A stretch of DNA of 64,000 nucleotides from Sphingobium sp. D43FB (GTDB lineage Bacteria > Pseudomonadota > Alphaproteobacteria > Sphingomonadales > Sphingomonadaceae), in NCBI RefSeq assembly GCF_002312805.1, contig NZ_NMUA01000006.1, positions 124,001 to 188,000 of the forward strand. Direction: 5' to 3'. The translations under genes and the position numbers were made by a program. Below, piece by piece: positions 37,666 through 47,362 of this stretch. The notes beneath the pieces were generated by a model. It did not search any database and was not told the origin of the DNA. It worked only from the letters and a program-made list of their open reading frames with translations. The stretch's first letter is position 1; each line of letters opens with the position of its first letter.

Positions 37666-38454
37666 ATGCGCGTCGCGATCGAAGCGATACTGGACTATGA
37701 TTTCGCCCAGCCAACCGACGTGCTCCTGGCGGTGGAGGCCGCCGCGATGCCCGACCAACGCATCGTCGAACAGTCCCACATCATCCAGAATGCCGGACCT
37801 TTGACCAACAAGGTCGGCGGCAACGGCATTGGCCGCCGCACCTGGACCCGTACCGGCACTGGCCGGATGGTCAGCACGTTCCGCGCCACCGTGGACGTGG
37901 AGCGGCCGACCGTCGATCTCGCCACCCTCGACAAAAGCCCGCTGCCCAGCCTGCCTGAAGATGTGCTGCCCTTCATCTGGCCGAGCCGCTATTGCGAAGC
38001 CGACCGGTTCGTCAGCTTCGTCTGCGGCCATTTCCCCGATCTGGAGGGCGGCGCCTTGGTGCAGGCGCTGGTCCAATGGGTGAACGAGAATCTGGTCTAT
38101 GTGTCGGGCAGCTCCGACGCCACCACGACGGCGGCCGACACTTTCGTCGCCCAGCAAGGCGTCTGCCGCGACTTCGCCCACCTGACCGCCGCACTCATCC
38201 GCTCGCGCGACATTCCCGCACGGTTGGTGTCGGTCTATGCGCTCGGCCTGGAACCGCCGGACTTTCATGCCGTGGTCGAAGTCTGGCTCGACGGCGCCTG
38301 GCATCTGGTCGATTCGACGGGCCTTGCGCCGGTCGAAACCATGGTCCGCATCGCCGTCGGCCGCGACGCCACCGACATCGCCTTCATGACCATCTTCGGC
38401 GGCGGCCAGATGAACGCCCAGTCGATCAGCGTCACGCCGGTCGACGCCGAATAA
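37666..38454 (+). CDS. Transglutaminase-like protein
   Basis: A 262-aa cytoplasmic protein with a transglutaminase/protease-like fold. Catalytic triad: Cys in QQGVCRDFAHL, His in PPDFHAVVEVW, Asp in HLVDSTG. The N-terminal ~100 residues are a beta-sandwich typical of this subgroup. Substrate unknown. The chosen start MRVAIEAILDYDF is the family one; the frame is open upstream. Confidence 0.85.
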   Translation: MRVAIEAILDYDFAQPTDVLLAVEAAAMPDQRIVEQSHIIQNAGPLTNKVGGNGIGRRTWTRTGTGRMVSTFRATVDVERPTVDLATLDKSPLPSLPEDVLPFIWPSRYCEADRFVSFVCGHFPDLEGGALVQALVQWVNENLVYVSGSSDATTTAADTFVAQQGVCRDFAHLTAALIRSRDIPARLVSVYALGLEPPDFHAVVEVWLDGAWHLVDSTGLAPVETMVRIAVGRDATDIAFMTIFGGGQMNAQSISVTPVDAE

Positions 38455-38540
38455 TCGTCCGATGGGGCGGCGCGGCCGTCGCCCCATTCCACTCCAACCA
38501 CCGCTCCTGCATTGACAGCGACCCCGCTTGCTCCGAAAAA

Positions 38541-38555
38541 GAACATAAAGGGAAC
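38541..38555 (+). promoter_or_regulatory. SOS (LexA) box of imuA-imuB-dnaE2
   Basis: GAAC-ATAAAGG-GAAC matches the GAAC-N7-GAAC form of the alphaproteobacterial LexA site exactly. It ends 7 bases before the imuA ATG and overlaps its ribosome binding region; a TTGACA -35 match is at 38512-38517. Confidence 0.88.
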
Positions 38556-38562
38556 AAATGGA

Positions 38563-39369
38563 ATGGCCGAGTCGATTCACAGTCTCGCCGCGCTCAAGCG
38601 GCATATCGCCACGCTGGACCGCGCGCCAGCGGTGGAGGCCTCGCCGCGCTTTACCTGTGGTCCTGCCGCAATGGACGCCGCGCTGGGCGGCGGACTGGCG
38701 CAAGGCCGCGTGCATGAGATTTTCGCCAGCGTCGAAGAGGAAGGCGCCGCCGCTGGCCTCGCCCTGCTCTGGATGCGTCAGGCTGGGCGCGACGCACCCT
38801 TGTTATGGCTGCGCAACGCGACGGCGGTGCGGGTGGCGGGCGCGCCTTATGGTCCGGGGCTGGCGGCGTTCGGACTGGACCCGCAACGCCTGCTGATCGG
38901 CATGATGGCCGACGATGCGATGCTGTTGCGCGCCGCTGTCGATGCCCTGCGCTGTCCGGCCTTGGGCGCGCTGCTGATTGATCTGCGCGGCCGAGCGCCC
39001 TTGCTGGACCTGACCGCGAGCCGTCGATTGGCGCTGGCGGCGGAGACATCGGGCGTGACCGCGCTGCTGCTGCGGATCGGCGGTGATCCGGTGCCCAGTG
39101 CGGCCGAAACGCGCTGGCGCGTGGCGGCGGCCCCCTCCGCCCCGCTGCCGGGCCAGGCACCAGGCCAAAGCGCCTTCGACGTCACCCTGTTGCGCCGCCG
39201 GGCAGGGCCGGACGGAATGGCGTGGCGACTATATTGGGACAGCAACAGGGGTGAATTTGGAGACGCGGCAGATGAACGCCATGACGATGACGATATCCGC
39301 GACGCGCCGCTATCTGGCGCTGCATTTTCCCTTCCTGGCGCTGGACCGTCTGCGGGTCGCGCGGCCTGA
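38563..39369 (+). CDS. imuA: ImuA, SOS mutagenesis protein
   Basis: A 268-aa RecA-like accessory of the ImuA-ImuB-DnaE2 mutasome. N-terminal LAALKRHIATLDRAP and RFTCGPAAMDAALGGGLAQGRVHEIF are the family start; the RecA fold follows. ATG 38563 lies after the LexA box. Its C-terminal ~32 codons overlap the start of imuB by 98 bases in another frame. Confidence 0.88.
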   Translation: MAESIHSLAALKRHIATLDRAPAVEASPRFTCGPAAMDAALGGGLAQGRVHEIFASVEEEGAAAGLALLWMRQAGRDAPLLWLRNATAVRVAGAPYGPGLAAFGLDPQRLLIGMMADDAMLLRAAVDALRCPALGALLIDLRGRAPLLDLTASRRLALAAETSGVTALLLRIGGDPVPSAAETRWRVAAAPSAPLPGQAPGQSAFDVTLLRRRAGPDGMAWRLYWDSNRGEFGDAADERHDDDDIRDAPLSGAAFSLPGAGPSAGRAA

Positions 39370-40858
39370 CCAATGGGCGGCGGGCGGCAACGGCCCGGCG
39401 GTCATCGTCGAACCGGTGCGCGGGGCGATGCGGCTGGCGAGTGTCGATGCCGACGGGTTGGCGATCGGCTTGCTGCCGGCCATGACCCTGGCCGACGCGC
39501 GCGCCCGCGAACCGGACCTGCGCGTATTTGATGCCCAGCCGCATGCCGATCAGGATTGGCTCGAACGGCTGTGCGATGGCTGCGGGCGTTACACCCCCAA
39601 TGCTGCGCTTGATGGTCCCGATGGGCTGATGCTGGATATCAGCGGCTGCGATCATCTCTGGGGTGGGGAAGAGGCGCTGGCACGCGACGCGGCCGACCGG
39701 CTGGAGCGCTATGGTATGCGCGTGCGCCATGCGATCGCCGCCAGTCCCGAAGCGGCCCACGCGCTCGCCCGCTTTCCCGTGCCCCCCGCACCCGACGATG
39801 CGGCGACGATCCGCCGCCTGCCGGTAGAGGCGCTACGGCTGGAGGACGAAAGCGCGGTGGCGCTGCGCCGCGCGGGCCTGCGGACAATAGGCGATCTTGC
39901 GGCCCGCCCCGCCGCGACACTCGCTGCGCGCTTCGGCGCGGAAGCGGTCGATGCGCTCCATGCGCTGTTGGGACTGGGGCACCGCCCGCTCGCGCCCCGC
40001 CGTGCCCGCCCCGCCATCCGCATCGACCGCCGCTTTGCCGAACCGATCGGCAGCACCGCCTATGCGCTCAAGCGGCTGGAGGAGATGGCCGCCGAAGCTG
40101 GCGAGCAACTGGCCGAACGCGGGCAGGGGGGACGTCGGTTCGAAGCGACCTTCTTCCGCAGCGATGGCCTCGCCTTCCCGCTGCGCGTCGAAACCGGCCT
40201 GCCCGTGCGCGATGCCCCGTCCATCCTGCGGCTGATGCGCGAGCGGATCGACGCCCTGTCCGATCCCATAGACCCCGGCTTCGGCTTCGACATGCTGCGC
40301 CTGACGGTGCCGCTGGCCGAGCCGATGGCCGCGACTCAATTGGCGCTGGAAGGGGGCGAAGCGCGCAAGGGCGAAAGCGTGGCGGCGCTGGTCGATCGGC
40401 TGTCGATCCGGGCCGGGCGCGGACGCATCCAGCGGCTGGTGCCGCGCGACAGCCATATTCCCGAACAAGCGCAACTGGCGCTGCCCGCCGTAGAAGTCCG
40501 CGCACCCGCCGACTGGGGACCGGTCGGCGAACCGGGCGACCCGCCGTTGCGCCCCATCCACCTGTTCGATCCGCCCCAGTCCATCGACGTGATCGCCGGC
40601 GTGCCCGACGGCCCGCCCCACCGCTTCCGCTGGCGGCGCGCCTTGCATGACGTGGTCCGCTTCGAAGGCCCCGAACGGATCGCGCCCGAATGGTGGCGCG
40701 CGAAGGATGGCGCAATCGAGGGGGAGAGCATCGGCAAAACACGCGACTATTACCGGGTCGAGGATGCACGCGGCCGCCGCTACTGGCTGTTCCGCCACGG
40801 CCTCTATGGCGCGGAGACGCCTGACCCCGGCTGGTATCTCCACGGCCTGTTTGCATGA
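39272..40858 (+). CDS. imuB: ImuB, non-catalytic Y-family polymerase-like protein
   Basis: A 528-aa Y-family homologue. The motif positions that hold metal-binding Asp in active polymerases read LHFPFLALDRL and LDISGCDHLWGG, so the catalytic acids are missing, as in known ImuB. It bridges DnaE2 and the sliding clamp; the C-terminal PIHLFDPPQSIDVIAG, DYYRVEDARGRRYWLFR blocks are diagnostic. GGAG is nine bases before ATG 39272. It overlaps dnaE2 by 4 bases. Confidence 0.9.
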   Translation: MNAMTMTISATRRYLALHFPFLALDRLRVARPDQWAAGGNGPAVIVEPVRGAMRLASVDADGLAIGLLPAMTLADARAREPDLRVFDAQPHADQDWLERLCDGCGRYTPNAALDGPDGLMLDISGCDHLWGGEEALARDAADRLERYGMRVRHAIAASPEAAHALARFPVPPAPDDAATIRRLPVEALRLEDESAVALRRAGLRTIGDLAARPAATLAARFGAEAVDALHALLGLGHRPLAPRRARPAIRIDRRFAEPIGSTAYALKRLEEMAAEAGEQLAERGQGGRRFEATFFRSDGLAFPLRVETGLPVRDAPSILRLMRERIDALSDPIDPGFGFDMLRLTVPLAEPMAATQLALEGGEARKGESVAALVDRLSIRAGRGRIQRLVPRDSHIPEQAQLALPAVEVRAPADWGPVGEPGDPPLRPIHLFDPPQSIDVIAGVPDGPPHRFRWRRALHDVVRFEGPERIAPEWWRAKDGAIEGESIGKTRDYYRVEDARGRRYWLFRHGLYGAETPDPGWYLHGLFA

Positions 40859-43800
40859 GCAGCCGCCGCAAGGGGCCAGACCCGGCCAAGCCCAAATCGG
40901 CTGATCGGCGCGAACTGGACCAGTTGGCAGCAAAGCGTGCGGCTGGAAGGCGGGTGGAGGAGCATCGACCTCTGGACAAAGGGGGGCCAGATTTCGCCGA
41001 ACTGGTGGCGATGAGCCATTATAGTTTCCTTCATGGCGCATCGCATCCGGCCGATCTGGTCGGACAGGCGATCCATCTCCGCCTCAAGGCGATCGGTATT
41101 GCCGACAGGAACAGCGTGGCCGGTGTCGTTCGCGCGTATGTCGCGCTGCGTGAGGCACCGGACAAGGCGCGCGCCGCACTGTTGAAAGCGCGGGAGGAGA
41201 AGGGCGAACCCGCCCTACTGACACCACAGGAAGAAGCAGCATGTGAAACCGACCTGCGGCTGATCGTTGGCGCGCGGCTGGTGTTCGTCGATGGCACGCC
41301 GGACATCATCGCCTATCCGACGACCCGCCTGGGATGGGGGCGGCTGACCCGATTGCTGACCAAGGGGAATATCCGGGCAGTCAAGGGCGACTGCATCCTG
41401 CGGTTCAGCGATTTACTCGCGCATCTTGAAGATATGCTGTTGATCGTCCTGCCCTTTTCTACCGGGCAGGCGCAACAGGCCCATCGCACACCCCCGGCCT
41501 ATGCCACCGAGGATGAAGAAGAGGAGGCACCGTCCGGGCATTTACGCCTGGTGCCGCCTTCTTCCCCACCGACATGGCAACAGGTAGCGCAACGATTGCA
41601 GGAAAATGCACCCGGCCGCGTCTGGCTTGGTCTGTCCATGCGCTACGAAGGCCGCGATGCCCGCCATATGGCGATGATGCAAGCTGTCGCCAGGGAATTG
41701 GGGGTGCCGCTGATCGCGACGAACGACATACTCTATGCCGCCGAAACCGCGCGTCCCGTGCAGGATGTCCTGACCTGCATCCGGACGGGTACGACCCTCA
41801 GAACGGCGGGTCGCCTATTGCACGCCAATGCCGAACGGTTTCTGAAACCGCCTGCGGAAATGGCGCGGCTCTTTGCCGCCTGCCCTGATGCGATTGCCGA
41901 AACGATCCGGTTCATCGCCCGCATCGATTTCAAGCTCAGCGACCTTCAATATGAATATCCGCATGAGCCAGTTCCCCCCGGCTGGTCACCGGATGATTGG
42001 TTGGAGGACATGGTGCGGCGGCGAGCGAAACGGCATTATGGCCGGGCGTTGCCGCAAAAAGTCAGGGCATTGATCGGCCAGGAACTGCGGCTGATCCGCA
42101 TCCAGAAATATGCTTATTATTTCCTGACTGTCCATGACCTAGTCCGGTTCGCCCGCACCCGAAAGCCGCCCATATTATGCCAAGGGCGGGGATCGGCGGC
42201 CAATTCCATCGTCTGCTTCCTGCTGGGCGTTACATCGGTCGATCCGATGAAGCATGACCTGCTCTTTTCCCGCTTCGTGTCGGAAGAGCGCGACGAGCCG
42301 CCCGACATCGACGTCGATTTCGAACATGAGCGGCGCGAGGAAGTGATGCAATATATCTATCGCCGCTATGGCCGCGAGCGGGCGGGCATCACTGCGACCG
42401 TCATCCATTATCGGTCCCGCAGCGCGCTGCGCGAAGTGGCCAAGGTGCTGGGCCTCAGCGAAGATGTGGCGATGCGCTTGTCGGCGACGATATGGGGCAG
42501 CCATTCCGGTGACCTGGGCGAATCGCGGATTATCGATGCTGGCTTCGCCCTCGACAATCCGGAGGTCGTGCGGCTGCGGGGGCTGGTCGAGCAACTGATA
42601 AAAGCACCTTTCCCGCGCCACCTGTCGCAGCATGTTGGCGGCTTCGTGCTGACGCAGAATCGGTTGGACGAAACCGTGCCGATCCACAATGCCGCCATGC
42701 CCGACCGCAGTTTCATCGAGTGGGACAAGGATGACATTGATGCGCTGGGCTTGATGAAGGTCGATGTGCTGGCGCTTGGGATGCTCAGTTGCATCCGCAA
42801 GGCTTATCAACTGATGCGCTGTCACGGACTGGGGGATCACGACCTGACGGTCGATATCAATTCCGATGATGCAGCCGTTTACGACATGCTGTGCAAAGGC
42901 GACAGCATCGGCGTGTTCCAGGTGGAGAGCCGGGCGCAAATCAATATGCTGCCGCGCCTGCGCCCCCGCACCCTTTATGATCTGACGGTTCAGGTCGCGA
43001 TTGTGCGGCCTGGACCGATCGAGGGAGACATGGTCCACCCCTATCTGCGGCGGCGCTGTGGGGAAGAGGAGCCGGAATTTCCGCATCCCGCGCCACCGCA
43101 TAATCCCCACGAATTGAGAACATTGCTTGGGGCCACCTATGGCGTGCCGCTGTTTCAGGAGCAGGCAATGAAGCTGGCCATCGTCGCCGCGGGCTTCACC
43201 CCGTCGGAAGCCAATCAACTCCGCCGGGCCATGGCGACCTTCCGCAATGTCGGCACCATCCACCATTTCCGCGAAAAGCTGGTCAAGGGCATGACCGCGC
43301 GCGGCTATCAGGCTGATTTTGCCGAACGCTGTTTCAAGCAGATCGAAGGCTTTGGCAGCTACGGCTTCCCGGAGAGTCACGCGCTCTCCTTTGCCCGGCT
43401 GGTCTATGTGTCGGCCTGGCTCAAATGCCACCAGCCTGCGGTCTTTGCCTGCGCGCTCCTCAATGCGCAGCCGATGGGCTTCTACGCGCCCGCGCAACTG
43501 GTGCGGGACGCGCGCGCCCATGGCGTGACCGTGCAGGGTGTCGATGTGAATGCCAGCCAATGGGACAATGGGCTGGAGCCGATCGACCGGGCGCGCCGGA
43601 CGGATCGGGGGGAGGGGACGGGGAAAGCCCTGGCGCTGCGGCTGGGGTTGCGACAAGTCGATGGGTTTCGCGAAAGCTGGGCGGCGCAGATGGTCGCGGC
43701 GCGGGCCGACGCCCCCTTTACCAGCATCGAGGATCTGGCGCGCCGGGCGGGCCTGCCCGCGCGCGCGCTCCGCCTGCTGGCCGATGCCGATGCCTGCCGT

Positions 43801-44433
43801 TCGCTGGGGCAGGACCGGCGTGCCGCCTTGTGGGAGGCACGGCGCACGCCGTCCGACGAACTGCCGCTCTTTGCCGCGGCGCGCCGACAGGACCGGGCCG
43901 CGCGCGAACTGGGCGAGGAACCGGACGCCATGCTGCCTGCCATGCCGCTCGCCGAGCAGGTGGCGACCGATTATCAGGTGACGCGCCTGTCCTTGAAAGG
44001 CCATCCGATGCAGTTTCTGCGTGCCGCCTTCGCCGCTGAGGGTGTGCTAAGCTGCGCGCAGGCGAGCGCGGCCAAAAATGGTGCGCGGGTGCAGGTGGCG
44101 GGCGTGGTGCTGGTGCGGCAACGGCCGGGCAAGGGCAATGCCGTCTTCATCACGATCGAGGATGAAACCGGCGTCGCCAACATCCTGCTGTGGGCGCGGC
44201 TGTTCGAGATGCAGCGGCGCGCGGTGATGGCATCCCGGCTGATGCTGGTGGAGGGCGAAATCCAGCGCAGCAAGGAAGGCGTCGTCCACCTGATGGCTGT
44301 TCGCGTGCATGACCGCAGCGACGCGCTCGGCCGCCTGACCCACAGCGGCGACGGCACCGGCAACCCCCCACCGCGCACCGCCACCCATCCGCGCCAGGTA
44401 CGGATATTACCCGGATCGCGCGATTTTCATTGA
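40855..44433 (+). CDS. dnaE2: Error-prone DNA polymerase DnaE2 (ImuC)
   Basis: A 1192-aa C-family polymerase for translesion synthesis. The PHP domain starts at ELVAMSHYSFLHGASHPADLV; the catalytic PDIDVDFEHERREEVMQYIYRRYGR holds the active-site Asp residues; the OB-fold near the C-terminus includes VAGVVLVRQRPGKGNAVFITIEDETG. Third gene of the SOS-induced cassette. Confidence 0.96.
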   Translation: MSSRRKGPDPAKPKSADRRELDQLAAKRAAGRRVEEHRPLDKGGPDFAELVAMSHYSFLHGASHPADLVGQAIHLRLKAIGIADRNSVAGVVRAYVALREAPDKARAALLKAREEKGEPALLTPQEEAACETDLRLIVGARLVFVDGTPDIIAYPTTRLGWGRLTRLLTKGNIRAVKGDCILRFSDLLAHLEDMLLIVLPFSTGQAQQAHRTPPAYATEDEEEEAPSGHLRLVPPSSPPTWQQVAQRLQENAPGRVWLGLSMRYEGRDARHMAMMQAVARELGVPLIATNDILYAAETARPVQDVLTCIRTGTTLRTAGRLLHANAERFLKPPAEMARLFAACPDAIAETIRFIARIDFKLSDLQYEYPHEPVPPGWSPDDWLEDMVRRRAKRHYGRALPQKVRALIGQELRLIRIQKYAYYFLTVHDLVRFARTRKPPILCQGRGSAANSIVCFLLGVTSVDPMKHDLLFSRFVSEERDEPPDIDVDFEHERREEVMQYIYRRYGRERAGITATVIHYRSRSALREVAKVLGLSEDVAMRLSATIWGSHSGDLGESRIIDAGFALDNPEVVRLRGLVEQLIKAPFPRHLSQHVGGFVLTQNRLDETVPIHNAAMPDRSFIEWDKDDIDALGLMKVDVLALGMLSCIRKAYQLMRCHGLGDHDLTVDINSDDAAVYDMLCKGDSIGVFQVESRAQINMLPRLRPRTLYDLTVQVAIVRPGPIEGDMVHPYLRRRCGEEEPEFPHPAPPHNPHELRTLLGATYGVPLFQEQAMKLAIVAAGFTPSEANQLRRAMATFRNVGTIHHFREKLVKGMTARGYQADFAERCFKQIEGFGSYGFPESHALSFARLVYVSAWLKCHQPAVFACALLNAQPMGFYAPAQLVRDARAHGVTVQGVDVNASQWDNGLEPIDRARRTDRGEGTGKALALRLGLRQVDGFRESWAAQMVAARADAPFTSIEDLARRAGLPARALRLLADADACRSLGQDRRAALWEARRTPSDELPLFAAARRQDRAARELGEEPDAMLPAMPLAEQVATDYQVTRLSLKGHPMQFLRAAFAAEGVLSCAQASAAKNGARVQVAGVVLVRQRPGKGNAVFITIEDETGVANILLWARLFEMQRRAVMASRLMLVEGEIQRSKEGVVHLMAVRVHDRSDALGRLTHSGDGTGNPPPRTATHPRQVRILPGSRDFH

Positions 44434-44471
44434 GGGGGTGGCCCACCCAAAGGGATGCTCATCCTACTGAA

Positions 44472-44489
44472 TGTCACCAAATCATCATG
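44472..44489 (+). promoter_or_regulatory. Possible Pho box before the phytase operon
   Basis: ATGTCAC-CAAA-TCATCAT has the 7-4-7 layout of PhoB boxes (consensus CTGTCAT-N4-CTGTCAT): five of seven and four of seven positions match. It lies 87 bases before the receptor gene, where it would take the place of a -35. Phosphate control of phytase would make sense, but the second half is weak. Confidence 0.4.
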
Positions 44490-44575
44490 AAATAGACGTT
44501 TAATCGAAACGCCAATGCCATGCCTGCGTAAGAAAATAGCGGCACTGGCCTCTCCAACAAAAGGGGAGCTTCATC

Positions 44576-47362
44576 ATGACTAATCTATTACGCAGCGCGA
44601 GTCGCGCTGCGATCATCCTTGCGCTGTCGACGCCGATTGCCGCCATCGCTGGCACCATCACCGGCACCGTGTCCGACGGTACGGGCACGCGCGCCCTTCA
44701 GTCGACCCAGCTGCGTCTTGTCGAACTCGGTCGCATTGCCGAAGCGGGCCGTGATGGCGATTATCGCTTCCCCGACGTCGCACCGGGCACCTATACGATC
44801 GAGGCCCGCTATGTCGGTGCCGATCCGGTTCGCGTTACCGTGATTGTGCCTGAGACCGGCGACGTCGATGCCAATATCCGTATCGGTTCGGACGTCGACG
44901 CATCGATCATCGTCGTCGGGCAGGTCGCCAACCAGGCATCGGCCCTGTCGCGCCAGCGCGCGGCCGACGGCGTGGAAAGCGTGTTGACCCGCGATGCCAT
45001 CGGTCAGTTTCCTGACCAGAATGCCGCTGAATCGATGCGCCGCCTGCCTGGCGTGAACATTCTGAACGATCAGGGTGAAGGCCGTTTCGTATCGGTCCGC
45101 GGCCTTGACCCCGAACTCAACGCCGCCTCGATCAACGGCACGCGCATCCCTGCGCCGGAGAGCGATGTCCGCTCGGTCGCGCTGGACGTCATTCCGTCCG
45201 AACTGATCGAATCGATCGAGATCAAAAAGTCGCTGACGCCGGATATGGATGCCGATACAATCGGTGCCTCGATCGAAATCAACACGACCAGCGCCTTTGA
45301 CCGCAAGAAGGATCTCTATTCGGTCAAGCTGGAAGGCAGCTATAACGAATTTGCCGATGCCTTGACGCCCAAGGGCAGCTTCGACTTTTCGACCCGTCTG
45401 TCCGATCGCTTCGGCATCGCGGGCGGCGCCAGCTATTATAAGCGCAAGTTCGAAAGCGACAATGTCGAAGCAGCGGACTGGAACCAGACCGAAGACGGCA
45501 CGGTCTATGCCGAGGAAATCCAGTATCGCGATTATGACGTGGAGCGTGAGCGCATCGGTGGCTCGCTGAGCTTCGACTGGCTGGCGACCGACACGACCAA
45601 ACTCTATGCTCGTGGCCTTTACAGCCAGTTCAAGGATCAGGAATATCGTGGCGATGTCATCTTCATCATGGATGAAGAACCAGCATCGGGCACGGCGACG
45701 TCGGCGCAATTCACCGACGCCGATGGCCGTATCGAAGTGCGTCGCCGCATGAAGGATCGTCTGGAAACACAGAAGATCAAATCTCTGACCGTGGGCGGCG
45801 AAACCAATACGGGTCCGTGGAAAATCACCTATGCCGGCAGCTGGTCGGAAGCGAGCGAACGGGAGAATGGTTCGGTCGACCCGACGCGCTTCCGTGCCCG
45901 TTTCGATGAAGATGGCGTCGATGTCGGCTTCGACTATTCCGATCCGATGAAGCCGCGCTACACGGTTACCGGCAATACCGATCTCTTTTACGATCCTTCG
46001 GAATATGGCTTCAACGAACTGGAGCAGACCGTCCTGTCGGACGCGAAGGATCGCGAATATGTGGTCCGGGCGGATATTTCGCGGGCCTTCACCATGGATG
46101 GCGGCACCTTCACCGTTCAGACCGGTATGAAGTCGCGCTGGCGCGAGAAGAGCTATAATCTGGAAGCCGCTGTCTATGACGGCTATGATGGCGATTATAC
46201 GCTGGCTGACGTGCTGGGCGGCCAGACCTATCGCATTCAGGACATTCTGCCGCAGGCCAGCCACACTGGCCCGACCGAATTTTTCAACGCGAACAAGGGC
46301 AATTTCGAGCTGAATGCGCTCGATACCCTGCTCAATTCGACCACCTCCGACTATTCGGTCAAGGAAGACGTTCTCGCCGCCTATCTGCTGGGCCGCTGGG
46401 ACAGCCAGGCATTGCGGGTCATCGGTGGTGTCCGCATGGAGCAGACCAAGAATGACATCCGCGCCTTCGTCACGGAAACCGACGAGGACGAGAATGTCAC
46501 GATCACGCCGAACCGTTTCGGCCGCAACTATATGAACTGGTTGCCTAGCCTGACGGTCCGCTACGAGCCGGTCAACAATCTCGTCTTCCGCCTGGGCGGC
46601 TATAAGAGCCTAGTGCGTCCCAAACTGTCCAATCTCGCGCCGCGCTTCGACATCAACGAAGATCGTGAGGCCTCGTTGGGCAATCCGAACCTCAAGCCAT
46701 ACAGCGCATGGAACGCTGATTTCTCGGCCGAATGGTATTTCGGTACTAATGCCGCATTGACGGGCGGCCTGTTCTGGAAGTCGATCAAGGACTTCGTCGT
46801 GGAACAGCGGATTACGACGCCCGGCACCATCTATGGTGTCGATTATGAGGAACTGACCACCTTCATCAATGGCGACAAGGCCAAGATCAAGGGCCTCGAA
46901 CTGTCCTACAGCCAGGTGTTCAGCTTCCTGCCGGCACCGTTCGACGGTCTGTTGTTGAACGCCAACTACACCTATACCGACGCCAAGGGCACGGTCCTGA
47001 CCGATGGCGACATTTCCGATCCGCGCCAGATCCCCCTCGCATCGGCATCCAAGAACACGTTCAACCTGGTTGTGGGCTACGAGAAGGGACCGATTTCGTT
47101 GCGCGCAGCGGGCACCTTCCGCGACAAATATCTGGACGAACTGGGCAGCGAAGCGGACCAGGACCGCTATGTCGACAGCCACTTCCAGGTTGACCTGAGC
47201 GCCCGCTATCGCATCACGCCAAAGCTCCGCGTGTTCGCCGAATGGATCAACGTCACCAACGAACCCTATTTCGCCTATCAAAATTATGCGGGCGGCAAGC
47301 GGGTTCTCCAGTTTGAGGAATATAACTGGACCGCCAAATTCGGCGTGACGGCGAACTTCTGA
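44576..47362 (+). CDS. TonB-dependent receptor, probable phytate/phytase-linked
   Basis: A 928-aa outer-membrane receptor: signal peptide (residues 1-25), a carboxypeptidase-regulatory-like beta domain (GTITGTVSDGTGTRALQST... DYRFPDVAPGTYTIEARYVG), plug domain (IGQFPDQNAAESMRRLPGVNI, RGLDPELNAASINGTRIP) and a large 22-strand barrel ending NWTAKFGVTANF with the terminal Phe needed for BAM. It overlaps the phytase gene by one base, so the pair likely imports phytate or its breakdown products. Confidence 0.9.
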   Translation: MTNLLRSASRAAIILALSTPIAAIAGTITGTVSDGTGTRALQSTQLRLVELGRIAEAGRDGDYRFPDVAPGTYTIEARYVGADPVRVTVIVPETGDVDANIRIGSDVDASIIVVGQVANQASALSRQRAADGVESVLTRDAIGQFPDQNAAESMRRLPGVNILNDQGEGRFVSVRGLDPELNAASINGTRIPAPESDVRSVALDVIPSELIESIEIKKSLTPDMDADTIGASIEINTTSAFDRKKDLYSVKLEGSYNEFADALTPKGSFDFSTRLSDRFGIAGGASYYKRKFESDNVEAADWNQTEDGTVYAEEIQYRDYDVERERIGGSLSFDWLATDTTKLYARGLYSQFKDQEYRGDVIFIMDEEPASGTATSAQFTDADGRIEVRRRMKDRLETQKIKSLTVGGETNTGPWKITYAGSWSEASERENGSVDPTRFRARFDEDGVDVGFDYSDPMKPRYTVTGNTDLFYDPSEYGFNELEQTVLSDAKDREYVVRADISRAFTMDGGTFTVQTGMKSRWREKSYNLEAAVYDGYDGDYTLADVLGGQTYRIQDILPQASHTGPTEFFNANKGNFELNALDTLLNSTTSDYSVKEDVLAAYLLGRWDSQALRVIGGVRMEQTKNDIRAFVTETDEDENVTITPNRFGRNYMNWLPSLTVRYEPVNNLVFRLGGYKSLVRPKLSNLAPRFDINEDREASLGNPNLKPYSAWNADFSAEWYFGTNAALTGGLFWKSIKDFVVEQRITTPGTIYGVDYEELTTFINGDKAKIKGLELSYSQVFSFLPAPFDGLLLNANYTYTDAKGTVLTDGDISDPRQIPLASASKNTFNLVVGYEKGPISLRAAGTFRDKYLDELGSEADQDRYVDSHFQVDLSARYRITPKLRVFAEWINVTNEPYFAYQNYAGGKRVLQFEEYNWTAKFGVTANF

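Noticed and set aside
44588..46264. 558-codon antisense frame opposite the TonB receptor
   Set aside because: Shadow of a certain receptor gene.
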